Origin: Thermococci archaeon
GTDB lineage: Archaea > Methanobacteriota_B > Thermococci > Methanofastidiosales > B48-G16
Direction: 5' to 3'
DNA: 7,482 nucleotides
Assembly (NCBI GenBank): GCA_030668905.1
Contig: DAOVEQ010000045.1
Coordinates: forward strand, 1 to 7,482
Positions 1 to 6,508 of the stretch are shown here, piece after piece; the first letter of the stretch is position 1; every line of letters begins with the position of its first letter. A program made the translations under genes and the position numbers. Under the pieces are notes generated by a model. That model saw only the letters and a list, made by a program, of their open reading frames with translations, was not told where the DNA came from and made no database searches.

Positions 1-204
1 GGAACGCAGTTTGAACTGAATGATGTGAGTCTTGCTGTACAAAAAGCCAAGCTATTGAAAGATAGGATTAGAGGAGATATTGCTAGTATGATGGAAAAAA
101 GATTCAAAATGGATAAGAATCATGTATTAAAACTCCTTAAAGAAAGATACGAACTTAACAGTGAAAGTTCCAAGATTATAATTGAAGAACTTGGAATAAA
201 ATGA
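1..204 (+). CDS. C-terminal fragment of an unrecognised protein (5' end outside the window)
   Basis: The frame is open from base 1 to a TGA at 202-204 and gives 67 residues ending in ELGIK. I do not recognise the family. The visible part is strongly charged and reads as consecutive alpha helices: RIRGDIASMMEKRFK, then HVLKLLKERY, then SSKIIIEELGI. A helical bundle or winged-helix-like tail is possible, but there is no diagnostic motif. The fragment has no glycine-rich loops, cysteines or obvious membrane segment. A run of eight T residues lies 37 bases after the stop, which supports this as a real gene end. The gene converges on the minus-strand gene whose stop lies at 316. Both ATG codons inside the fragment (codons 30 and 31) are more likely internal methionines than starts, because the coding-like frame continues upstream to the window edge. 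Confidence 0.6.
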   Translation, partial: GTQFELNDVSLAVQKAKLLKDRIRGDIASMMEKRFKMDKNHVLKLLKERYELNSESSKIIIEELGIK

Positions 205-240
205 AGCACTTGCCCGCATTAAGCCATGTTTTATAAATAC

Positions 241-250
241 TTTTTTTTCT
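241..250 (+). terminator. T-rich terminator of the upstream plus-strand gene
   Basis: Eight consecutive T residues (241-248) are followed by CT and a second T-rich patch around 257-260, shortly after the stop codon at 204. Archaeal transcription commonly ends at such U-rich tracts without a hairpin, and I see no strong stem-loop here. Confidence 0.5.
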
Positions 251-315
251 TATAACTTTTAAACATTGAAAAATACCTTAAGAAATCTTTTGAATTTTTT
301 GGTAGAATTGAAGAT

Positions 316-939
316 TTACTTGTATTTTACCAATCCTTTTTCAATATAATGCAGAATTACTTCTCTTGCAAAGTTTTCGGGGAAACCCGACTTTTTTACA
401 ATCTCATCTATCGTTCTTTCTCCATCAACAAACTTTAAAATTAATTGGTGAGGATGTGTTATTGTTCCGTTGTCAACGTATTCTGTCGTTATCTTGCTTA
501 TGTCTCCAACAAATTCTAGAGTTTTTGATTTCTTTATCACTATAGGTTCAGGTTTTTCTTTTTTAGCTTCTTCTTTAATCTCTTTTTCTTCTTTAATTTC
601 TTCCTTAAACTCTATCCTTTTTTCGAATAGTTCTTCAAATGTATATTCTTTAGTCCCGTAAACTTCTTTTATTATATCCATTTGTATCTCTGTTAATTTG
701 CGCAGAATCAAAGTTGGATTTTTCAATAAGATCTTTTGAAAATTCTCAATTTCACTGCCTTTTTCCTTCCCCTCATAGAAGATATCCATAATTTTTCCTT
801 TTTCGAGAATCAGATAAATCGATTCATCTTCGTTTAATAGACAAAGATAACCAGAATCTCCAAAACTACCTAAGGTCTTTTCCAGATCCACTAGATCGGA
901 ACTGGCTTCGAGGATTACGTCACCGTAGGGTAAATCCAT
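316..939 (-). CDS. Two-domain protein, DUF2226-like N-terminus with winged-helix-like C-terminus
   Basis: This reads as a 207-residue soluble protein of unknown function. Residues 1-95 (opening MDLPYGDVIL, with a strand-rich middle YLILEKGKIMDIFYEG) resemble, from memory, the archaeal DUF2226 / DUF4388-like domains. Residues about 103-139 form a very charged Lys/Glu linker, probably helical. Residues about 155-207 look like a compact helical domain (LILKFVDGERTIDEIVKKSG ... LHYIEKGLVKYK), the pattern of a small winged helix used for binding DNA, RNA or protein. The frame is open to a TTG at 951, with a GTG at 948 and ATGs at 945 and 939. I prefer the ATG at 939 because GGTGAT (944-949) lies four bases before it, the same geometry as other genes in this window, and because MDLP fits my memory of the family start. 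The gene is transcribed away from the S51 peptidase gene with its own promoter. The family name is the weakest part of this call. Confidence 0.7.
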   Translation of the reverse strand: MDLPYGDVILEASSDLVDLEKTLGSFGDSGYLCLLNEDESIYLILEKGKIMDIFYEGKEKGSEIENFQKILLKNPTLILRKLTEIQMDIIKEVYGTKEYTFEELFEKRIEFKEEIKEEKEIKEEAKKEKPEPIVIKKSKTLEFVGDISKITTEYVDNGTITHPHQLILKFVDGERTIDEIVKKSGFPENFAREVILHYIEKGLVKYK

Positions 940-943
940 GTTC

Positions 944-949
944 ATCACC
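944..949 (-). promoter_or_regulatory. Ribosome binding site that decides the start at 939
   Basis: GGTGAT on the minus strand matches the archaeal anti-Shine-Dalgarno region and lies four bases before the ATG at 939. It overlaps the alternative ATG at 945, so using this site argues for the downstream start. Confidence 0.5.
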
Positions 950-970
950 AATAAAACTAGGAAGGATAGA

Positions 971-979
971 TATTTAAAC
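971..979 (-). promoter_or_regulatory. TATA box for the DUF2226-like gene
   Basis: On the minus strand the bases read GTTTAAATA, preceded by an A-rich BRE-like stretch (GAAAAA). A start of transcription about 25 bases downstream would fall near 950, leaving a leader of about 11 bases that just contains the GGTGAT ribosome site before the ATG at 939. A second candidate, CTTTTATATC at 999-1008, would give a leader of about 40 bases. Confidence 0.5.
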
Positions 980-1038
980 TTTTTCTAACTTAAAATGAGA
1001 TATAAAAGGATTTATTAACTTTTCAGTTGATAATAGAA

Positions 1039-1063
1039 GCAACTCTTTAAGAAGAGCCTTTGC
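1039..1063 (-). repeat. Short imperfect inverted repeat after the S51 peptidase gene
   Basis: In the minus-strand transcript GCAA, a three-base bulge AGG, then CTCTT can pair with AAGAG and TTGC across a four-base loop, giving nine base pairs. It begins about 16 bases after the peptidase stop. It may be a 3'-end structure. It is not followed by a strong T run, so a classical terminator is not shown. Confidence 0.35.
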
Positions 1064-1079
1064 ACGTTTCTACCCGAAA

Positions 1080-1763
1080 TTACAAGAGTAGAGAGTTAGA
1101 CTCAAGGGCGATTTTCTCTCCATTCTTAAAAACATAAACTGATTCGAACCCAATCACTTTTATTTTACCATCTTCAACAAGTAATCCCGATTTTTCTGGT
1201 ATCGCAATAATCTTAGAGTTGTGTTTTTTGATGTATCCAAATATTTCTTTGTCATATTTTTCTTCATAATGACAATGGACATCATAACCATTCACTAAGT
1301 CTAGACCGGAAGTATCTGTAAGATTTACAAGGTTCTCATCAGCATATTTTCCTAATGCTGCTGTTCCGATATCTTTTCCGAGAATAATTGCACCAGCACT
1401 TCCACCATACAAAATTCTACCATCTGCAATGAATTTTTTAAGCAATTCAATGAATCCCGTGTTTCTCAAATCATTCAATAATGAAAAAGTGTTTCCCCCA
1501 CCAATGTAAATTGCACCAAATGGTTCTAAATCTTCATATCTTTTATTAGATAAATCAATCCACATCGCAATATCTATAAATTTTAATGGCTTAAACACGG
1601 ATTTTATCCAATCAAAACATTCATCAAAAGAATGCTCAGACGGTGGCATGGCAATAGGAATGTATAACATTTTTTTCCCTTTAGGAATCATGTTAACAAA
1701 AAATTCATCTGTAAGCTTCGAATCTGGTGCATCACCGCCACCAGCCAAAATTAATTTGATCAT
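1080..1763 (-). CDS. Peptidase S51 family serine hydrolase (dipeptidase E / cyanophycinase-like)
   Basis: This 227-residue protein has the class I glutamine-amidotransferase-like fold of peptidase family S51. Visible landmarks are the N-terminal strand ending in LAGGG (6-10), the conserved loop YIGGGNT (86-92), the nucleophile elbow GGSAGA with the predicted catalytic Ser122 (120-125), and a histidine-containing segment VHCHYEE in which His165 (or His163) should complete the catalytic site. The third triad residue cannot be fixed by eye. E. coli PepE, with nearly the same length, cleaves Asp-X dipeptides; cyanophycinases cleave Asp-Arg polymers. The substrate cannot be read from this sequence, and distant family members are simply called type 1 glutamine amidotransferase-like. 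There is no signal peptide, so it is cytoplasmic. The ATG at 1763 has no Shine-Dalgarno site but lies about 26 bases from a TATA box, so the mRNA is probably leaderless. Confidence 0.85.
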   Translation of the reverse strand: MIKLILAGGGDAPDSKLTDEFFVNMIPKGKKMLYIPIAMPPSEHSFDECFDWIKSVFKPLKFIDIAMWIDLSNKRYEDLEPFGAIYIGGGNTFSLLNDLRNTGFIELLKKFIADGRILYGGSAGAIILGKDIGTAALGKYADENLVNLTDTSGLDLVNGYDVHCHYEEKYDKEIFGYIKKHNSKIIAIPEKSGLLVEDGKIKVIGFESVYVFKNGEKIALESNSLLL

Positions 1764-1784
1764 AGATAAGAAAAATCGCCTGAT

Positions 1785-1794
1785 ATTAATAAAG
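1785..1794 (-). promoter_or_regulatory. TATA box for the S51 peptidase gene, leaderless transcript
   Basis: The minus strand reads CTTTATTAAT preceded by CAAAA, a reasonable BRE plus TATA. Its centre is about 26 bases from the A of the start codon at 1763, which puts the expected transcription start at or next to the ATG. No Shine-Dalgarno sequence is present between them. Confidence 0.55.
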
Positions 1795-1823
1795 TTTTGT
1801 ACTGCTATTACATATAGTAGTCT

Positions 1824-3356
1824 CTAGCCACTCACTTCTCTGATAAAAACGGGCTCTTGTTCTATTTTCACGGCTGCTGATGAAAAGAATTCGTCTTCCA
1901 AATAAACGGGATTTTCCTGCTCATCCAGCTCTGAAACAATATGCCTTATCCTTACGGTACCGCCAAAATAATTACTCAGATCAAGAATTGCACCTTTTTC
2001 GGACCATGCAACTATAACGTGTGTTCCATCCACGTTAAAAAGAAAAACCTCTGCATCGTTTAAGGAAAGCTTTTCAGTGGAATCAAACATATCAAGCTCC
2101 TCTGCCAGTATTTTGTATGTGTAGTACCCGGGTGTTTTCATGTAATTTATTACTCCTTTCCCTCTTTCGCTTTCAGTTGCAACAAGCCCCATCTTTGAAA
2201 ACACAACATGTGACATCCATTCATATGTCAGGTACTGATATTCCCTTACAGCATAAAGGGTCCACCAGAAAGGTTTGGACACTCCAGCGTCAAATGCATA
2301 CATATACCTTTTCACCACTTCTTCCGCATGCATTTTATAATATTCCTTTCTATATCCGGGCAAATGAAAAACTCGTGCACACTCATTTTCCGTTATTATT
2401 TCTTCCAGCGATTTGTCCCTTGATCCACTCATATTTGATTCAAGACATGACCTTATGTCAGGTCCTCCCATCTCGGTGCTCCAGATGGGTTTTGAATATC
2501 CATATTTGCTCATTAACTCTATGAACCACTGTATTCTCTCTTCATATGTCTCAGGATCCCCATAAAGATGCACATCCAGAATATCAAAATAATCTTTCCC
2601 ATTTTTCAGGACATACTCCACAAACTCAGGGTTTACATTTGTACCATTTTTCCAGTTCCCCGTGAATCCTCCCAGTACGATAACAGCATCATCATCCGCT
2701 TCTTTAATCACATTGTAAGCTCTCTTCAATATTTTTAAGTACTCTTCTGCTGACTCTTCCTCTGTTTCACAGAACGTACAGCACCAGAAGTTCTCTATCT
2801 CCATCTCATTTCCTATTGACCAGTACTTTACCTTGTTTCCTTCTCTTCTCACAAGCAATTTAAGGAAATTATCCAGATCATCCCAATGCTCCTCCTTGAG
2901 CGGCGATCCTGCAAGATTTTTTTCACAGCCACCAACAGAAGCCCAGTCATTGCAAAGTCTCAGTTCCAGGAGGAGATTTATTTCATTGCCTACCTCTCCC
3001 AGATAATAATCAATTTTCTCCCAGTTAAATTCACCTTTAATAGGCTCAATTTCATACCATCTCACTATGAGGCTTCCAGCCCAGTGAGCCCCTACCCCCA
3101 ATAAATCTTCCGGCATTCTTGTAAGATAATCGCTTCCAAAATGGGAAATCGCAATTCCAAAAGGGCTTTCCTCAAACTTTTCAGCTGTCGTTTCACCTGT
3201 GTTGTTATCTTCATCATTGTACGTCTCGGGTGAAGGAGTCGTAGTCAAAGGTAACTCAGGAGTTACAGTAGATTTTTCAGATTGAACGCATCCACTGATT
3301 AAAAAAACACTGATTATGAATACCAATATGCCTAAAAACTTTGTAAGTTTTATCAT
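1824..3356 (-). CDS. Cell-surface lipoprotein with a clan GH-A glycoside-hydrolase-like TIM barrel
   Basis: The 510-residue product starts with a signal peptide and lipobox (LISGC), so Cys23 is the predicted lipid anchor holding it outside the membrane. Residues about 28-62 form a Thr/Pro/Glu-rich spacer. Residues about 65-425 fit a clan GH-A (beta/alpha)8 barrel: Arg99 in IVRWYEIEP (strand 2), WSIGNEME with the NE pair Asn183-Glu184 as acid/base (strand 4), LDVHLYG (strand 6), WSTEMGG with Glu295 as candidate nucleophile (strand 7), and KPFWWTLY (strand 8). Residues about 430-510 look like the C-terminal beta sandwich of GH39/GH5-like enzymes, ending EPVFI. Seven further cysteines, including WCCTFC at 191-196, could form disulfides or a metal site. 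Three NxS/T sequons are present (Asn51, Asn237, Asn308). The exact GH family and sugar substrate cannot be assigned by eye. It has its own leaderless promoter and so is not obviously in an operon with the helicase. Confidence 0.8.
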   Translation of the reverse strand: MIKLTKFLGILVFIISVFLISGCVQSEKSTVTPELPLTTTPSPETYNDEDNNTGETTAEKFEESPFGIAISHFGSDYLTRMPEDLLGVGAHWAGSLIVRWYEIEPIKGEFNWEKIDYYLGEVGNEINLLLELRLCNDWASVGGCEKNLAGSPLKEEHWDDLDNFLKLLVRREGNKVKYWSIGNEMEIENFWCCTFCETEEESAEEYLKILKRAYNVIKEADDDAVIVLGGFTGNWKNGTNVNPEFVEYVLKNGKDYFDILDVHLYGDPETYEERIQWFIELMSKYGYSKPIWSTEMGGPDIRSCLESNMSGSRDKSLEEIITENECARVFHLPGYRKEYYKMHAEEVVKRYMYAFDAGVSKPFWWTLYAVREYQYLTYEWMSHVVFSKMGLVATESERGKGVINYMKTPGYYTYKILAEELDMFDSTEKLSLNDAEVFLFNVDGTHVIVAWSEKGAILDLSNYFGGTVRIRHIVSELDEQENPVYLEDEFFSSAAVKIEQEPVFIREVSG

Positions 3357-3375
3357 TTTTTTATCTTCTTTTCGG

Positions 3376-3384
3376 TTTAAATAT
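3376..3384 (-). promoter_or_regulatory. TATA box for the lipoprotein gene, leaderless transcript
   Basis: The minus strand reads ATATTTAAA preceded by GAGAAA, in the 46-bp gap after the helicase stop. The centre is 24 bases from the A of the ATG at 3356, and the bases between hold no convincing Shine-Dalgarno site, so a leaderless mRNA is expected. Confidence 0.55.
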
Positions 3385-3402
3385 TTTCTCTCCTACAAAC
3401 CT

Positions 3403-5340
3403 CTACACATCGAAAAACACTTTAAGAGACCTCTTTAAATTTCCTTCTTTATCTTCAAGTATCCTCAATCTCTCTGTCATCCATTTTGAGAGATTATTTT
3501 TCACAAATGGCTGACCGACTCTGTAATCCAAAAAAATAATACACGCTCTATCGTCTAAAAGTCTGTGAGCTCTTCCTGCTGCCTGGTTCAATTTTCTATG
3601 TGCGGGTAAATAGTATCCATAATATTTTCCCCTCCCCGGAAAGACATCTGCATAATATTTTACCTGAGCCTGCACTCTTGCCATTGGCTTTGCATACGGT
3701 ATTCCAACTAATATAACGGCGTTCATCTCGTTTCCTGGATAATCCTCTCCCTCGGCATTTCTTCCACCCATAACACCAAGAAGTACGGCACCATCCTTTT
3801 TTGCAAGAGTTTTGAAACTTTTAACGAGGATATCGTTCTCACTCGAAGCAGAGCCTTTATTTTCGGCAAAAAGAGGCTTTTTAACAACCTGTTGAAGTCC
3901 TGCAGAGAGAAGTCCTTCCAGAACACTGTAAGAGACCGTGAAGATAGCGACATTCTTCGGTACAACATCCACAATTTCAAGTATTTTCTGAACTAACTTT
4001 CTATACATCTCTAAATTTCTGTATGGACTTTTTGTAGTCACGCCTTTTGATATCAAAGTCAATATATTCGATCTCTTGAATGGGGAGGCAAAAACCTTAG
4101 ATTCATAATTCTGCATCCCTATGATGTCACAAAAAGCACTCAAAGGTGTTAGCGTACCTGACATGGATGTAATAGAGTATGCAGACGAAAAAACCTGTTT
4201 TGTAATATTTCTAGGATCTAAATCAAGGATATTGAGTCTCAAAGAGGAAACGCCCCCTCTCGTAATGTATCTTTCTATAAAATAACAGTAATCCTTCCTA
4301 TCCCTCACGTTTATCCAGTTAGAAACAAACACACCGCAGCTGTGAATGAAAGATCTCGGAGGCTTTCCCTGATTCAATTTATCTTTCTGTATCTCTTCTC
4401 CTCGCTTAACCATATAATGTGAAAAATCCTCTATCGCCTTTTCTGTGGATATATTTACAAACTGCGATTTTTTTCCTGTGAATCTAGAAATAAGGTCCTG
4501 GTATGTAAGTAGAGCCTCATCTTCTAGTTTTATGTCCTCCGCTATTGAAAGTACTATCTCATACATAGTTTCCAGAAATGCAAGTATCTCTTCTTCTTCA
4601 TAGTTAGTAGCTTCATTTATTCCTGCTTTTAATGACGATAAAGAAATCCTGTCACTACCAAGATCGACAGCCAGTTCTGGTAGATTATGAGCTTCATCCA
4701 GAACTAATATAAGATCATCTAAACGGCATCCTACTGCCTCCAAAAAATTATCTCTGATCCCTGGATGAAATATATAAAGATAGGAACATGCTATGAGATC
4801 CGCCTCTCTGAGAACTTCTTTTGTTACTTCGTAAGGACATAGAGCATTTTCTCTGCAGACCTCTTTAATTTCTAGGGAATTCACAGCTCTTTTTGAAAAT
4901 TTTAATGCCAGCTCAAAAACTAGATCCTCACTCTCTTTTATGTTTTTGTAAAATTTGCATCTATTATGTTTTTTCAGTAATTTGCACACATAAAGAGCTG
5001 ACGCTGTATCACCTGTGAAATCAGTTACAATTGGATTCAGGCACATCTCTTTTCTTCCCCTCAGCGATACACCAGAAACATTTTTTTCTTTTCCTATCTC
5101 TTTTAACTCTTCAATGACTCTATCCATCTGCTTGTGAGTCCTACAGCAATATACGATCTTTTTTGCCTTCTCTTCCGCTACTGGAAGAATGGAAGATAAA
5201 ACACCTGGAGTTTTTCCAAATCCCGTAGCAGCTTCGATAACTGTATTTCTTCCAATCTTAACATTTTTATAGATCATCTCCATAAATTCTTCCTGTCCTT
5301 TTCTTAATGAGGGATAAGGAAAGTAATCACTGTACTCCAT
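3403..5340 (-). CDS. XPD/Rad3-family ATP-dependent DNA helicase with iron-sulfur cluster
   Basis: This 645-residue superfamily 2 helicase should unwind DNA 5' to 3' using ATP, in nucleotide excision repair or a related repair pathway. Motifs in order: a Q-motif-like PYPSLRKGQ (9-16); Walker A ATGFGKT with Lys43; motif Ia RTHKQ (67-71); an inserted iron-sulfur domain with likely ligands Cys100 (GRKEMC), Cys119, Cys128 (NRCKFY) and Cys168 (CPYE); Walker B DEAH (215-218); an Arch-like insertion about 236-380; motif III SGTL (394-397); motif IV near IFTVSYSVLEG (466-476); motif V GGRNAEGEDYPG (525-536); motif VI QAAGRAHR (586-593). All catalytic motifs are present. Motif VI has His where I recall canonical XPD having Ile, so a Rad3/DinG-like paralogue is possible. 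Length suits archaeal XPD. The ATG at 5340 lacks a Shine-Dalgarno site and lies 25 bases from a TATA element shared with the divergent operon. Confidence 0.92.
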   Translation of the reverse strand: MEYSDYFPYPSLRKGQEEFMEMIYKNVKIGRNTVIEAATGFGKTPGVLSSILPVAEEKAKKIVYCCRTHKQMDRVIEELKEIGKEKNVSGVSLRGRKEMCLNPIVTDFTGDTASALYVCKLLKKHNRCKFYKNIKESEDLVFELALKFSKRAVNSLEIKEVCRENALCPYEVTKEVLREADLIACSYLYIFHPGIRDNFLEAVGCRLDDLILVLDEAHNLPELAVDLGSDRISLSSLKAGINEATNYEEEEILAFLETMYEIVLSIAEDIKLEDEALLTYQDLISRFTGKKSQFVNISTEKAIEDFSHYMVKRGEEIQKDKLNQGKPPRSFIHSCGVFVSNWINVRDRKDYCYFIERYITRGGVSSLRLNILDLDPRNITKQVFSSAYSITSMSGTLTPLSAFCDIIGMQNYESKVFASPFKRSNILTLISKGVTTKSPYRNLEMYRKLVQKILEIVDVVPKNVAIFTVSYSVLEGLLSAGLQQVVKKPLFAENKGSASSENDILVKSFKTLAKKDGAVLLGVMGGRNAEGEDYPGNEMNAVILVGIPYAKPMARVQAQVKYYADVFPGRGKYYGYYLPAHRKLNQAAGRAHRLLDDRACIIFLDYRVGQPFVKNNLSKWMTERLRILEDKEGNLKRSLKVFFDV

Positions 5341-5360
5341 AGAAGGGAATGAACATATAC

Positions 5361-5370
5361 ATTAATAAAC
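5361..5370. promoter_or_regulatory. Shared bidirectional TATA element
   Basis: ATTAATAAAC on the plus strand reads GTTTATTAAT on the minus strand. Its centre (about 5365) is 25 bases from the helicase ATG at 5340 and 26 bases from the ATG at 5391. Neither gene has a Shine-Dalgarno site. The minus-strand copy matches the TATA box of the S51 gene almost exactly (TTTATTAAT). Plus-strand transcription could instead use the nearby ATATAC at 5355-5360, but that is about 33 bases from 5391. Confidence 0.5.
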
Positions 5371-5390
5371 TCTCTCTTCTTATACTACCC

Positions 5391-6344
5391 ATGAAAAAAC
5401 TCGTATTGATCTTTACAATTATACTGGCTTTAAGTACAGTCAGAGCAGATACTTATGACGCTATTGTGGTGAGAAACAGCAGTGACGTAATAATAGATTA
5501 TATTATAGCTGAAGCATACTCTCACAAAGCTGATGTTCCAGTAATTCTTACAGATCCGGAATCGCTCAGCGTCAGCGCAAGAAGAGCTCTTTTAGGCTTA
5601 AGATCCCAGGATGCTGAAAGAGTTTTGATCATAGGAGGGACTCAGGCCATATCTGGTTATGTAGAAAGCGAGATAAGAAGTATGGGTTTTGATGTTGACA
5701 GGAAATGGGGCACGGACAGGGACGAGACCGCAGCGATCGTAGCAATTGATCTATGGGGAAAATCTGAGAATGTAGTTTTAGTCAATGGAAATATCCCTGA
5801 AAGCTTTCTGATCGCATTGAGAACGTCATACATACTGAAATCTCCGATACTCCTCGTAGATGAGAACGAAGTTCCCAACTCTACAGTAACGGCAATAGAA
5901 ACCTTAGATCCTAAAGTTATATATGTAGTAGGTCCAAATATTCCAGATATATCCTGTCTTGAAGGCGAGAAAAAACTTGTAGGAACAAATATCGAGGTAA
6001 ACGATATAAGAGAAACAAAAGAGATAGCTCTAGACTACCTATCTCTTCTTCTAGGGCTTCTCATCGGTGGAATATCAGTGCTTCTTGTGTATAGAACTTA
6101 TAAAAGAAAAATAAGTATAGAGGTGCCTATGTTTGTCCTCACCGAAGACGAGAGAAAAGTAGTTGATGCCATAAGAATAATGGGTGGAGAGATGAAACAG
6201 GAAGATCTCCCTGAGAAAACAGGTTTTTCTAGACCTAAGGTCACAAAGATTATCCAGGATTTAGAGAATAAAAAAATAATTTCCCGATTGAAACACGGAA
6301 AAACTTATAAAGTAAAGGTAATGAGGAAGTTTGTTAAAACTTAA
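5391..6344 (+). CDS. Membrane-anchored protein: extracellular CWB2 repeats, one TM helix, cytoplasmic winged helix
   Basis: With the start at 5391 the product has 317 residues. [19 protein letters not shown] is a clear signal peptide, with cleavage expected before DTYDA. Residues about 22-185 match cell wall binding repeat 2 (CWB2): [11 protein letters not shown] (50-60), [12 protein letters not shown] (77-88), [13 protein letters not shown] (106-118), then a second unit VVLVNGN / SPILLVDEN / PKVIYVVGP. Two sequons (Asn29, Asn163) lie in this outer part. A membrane segment spans about 216-234 and is followed by RTYKRK, so positive-inside topology puts the C-terminus in the cytoplasm. Residues about 249-310 form a MarR-like winged helix: [20 protein letters not shown] and recognition helix, then the wing [14 protein letters not shown]. 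This predicts a one-piece transmembrane regulator responding to the cell surface; ligand and targets are unknown. An upstream in-frame ATG at 5349 would put the TATA element inside the gene and spoil the signal peptide, so I reject it. It heads an operon with the Zn-ribbon and aEF-1beta genes. Confidence 0.85.
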   Translation: MKKLVLIFTIILALSTVRADTYDAIVVRNSSDVIIDYIIAEAYSHKADVPVILTDPESLSVSARRALLGLRSQDAERVLIIGGTQAISGYVESEIRSMGFDVDRKWGTDRDETAAIVAIDLWGKSENVVLVNGNIPESFLIALRTSYILKSPILLVDENEVPNSTVTAIETLDPKVIYVVGPNIPDISCLEGEKKLVGTNIEVNDIRETKEIALDYLSLLLGLLIGGISVLLVYRTYKRKISIEVPMFVLTEDERKVVDAIRIMGGEMKQEDLPEKTGFSRPKVTKIIQDLENKKIISRLKHGKTYKVKVMRKFVKT

Positions 6345-6352
6345 AAGGTGAT
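6345..6352 (+). promoter_or_regulatory. Ribosome binding site of the Zn-ribbon gene
   Basis: AAGGTGAT directly follows the stop of the upstream gene and lies three bases before the ATG at 6356. It fixes the start of a gene that is too short for most gene finders. Confidence 0.7.
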
Positions 6353-6355
6353 TGT

Positions 6356-6508
6356 ATGAAATGTATATCGTGCAACAGAGAGATTGCTCCAGATGAAAAA
6401 AGTGTTAAATTTCCATGCCCCAACTGTGATAGGTTTATAATTAGATGTGAAAAATGTAGAGTTCTAGCGAATCCCTATAAGTGCGAATGTGGATTTGAGG
6501 GGCCGTGA
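6356..6508 (+). CDS. Small Zn-ribbon protein with a predicted role in translation (COG2888 / HVO_2753-like)
   Basis: A 50-residue protein made almost entirely of zinc knuckles: CISC (3-6), CPNC (21-24), CEKC (31-34) and CEC (43-45), ending CGFEGP. The tail pattern RCEKCR...NPYKC...CGFEGP is typical of the archaeal family described as a predicted Zn-ribbon RNA-binding protein with a function in translation. Haloferax HVO_2753 is a structurally studied member and, as I recall, is also encoded beside aEF-1beta. Two zinc ions are expected. The fourth knuckle here has one residue between its cysteines, where the haloarchaeal form has two (CPDC). The gene starts 11 bases after the CWB2 gene and stops four bases before the aEF-1beta ATG, so the three are very probably cotranscribed. 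The stop TGA lies inside the next gene's ribosome binding site, which suggests translational coupling. Biochemical function remains a prediction. Confidence 0.88.
   Translation: MKCISCNREIAPDEKSVKFPCPNCDRFIIRCEKCRVLANPYKCECGFEGP

Noticed and set aside
230..240. TTTATAAATAC resembling a plus-strand TATA box
   Set aside because: No plus-strand gene follows for over 5 kb, and the site lies between two convergent gene ends in generally AT-rich sequence.
541..620. T/C-rich low-complexity stretch
   Set aside because: It is simply the complement of the Lys/Glu-rich linker codons of the minus-strand gene and not a separate repeat or regulatory tract.
2117..2524. 135-residue plus-strand open frame
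   Set aside because: It lies wholly antisense to the lipoprotein gene, whose catalytic motifs are intact; its translation has no recognisable domain and no ribosome site.
3723..3980. 85-residue minus-strand open frame
   Set aside because: It is another frame inside the helicase gene, overlapping motifs IV and V.
5349..5390. Upstream in-frame ATG extending the CWB2 protein by 14 residues
   Set aside because: It would place the TATA element inside the coding region, lacks a ribosome site, and adds residues in front of an otherwise textbook signal peptide starting at 5391.
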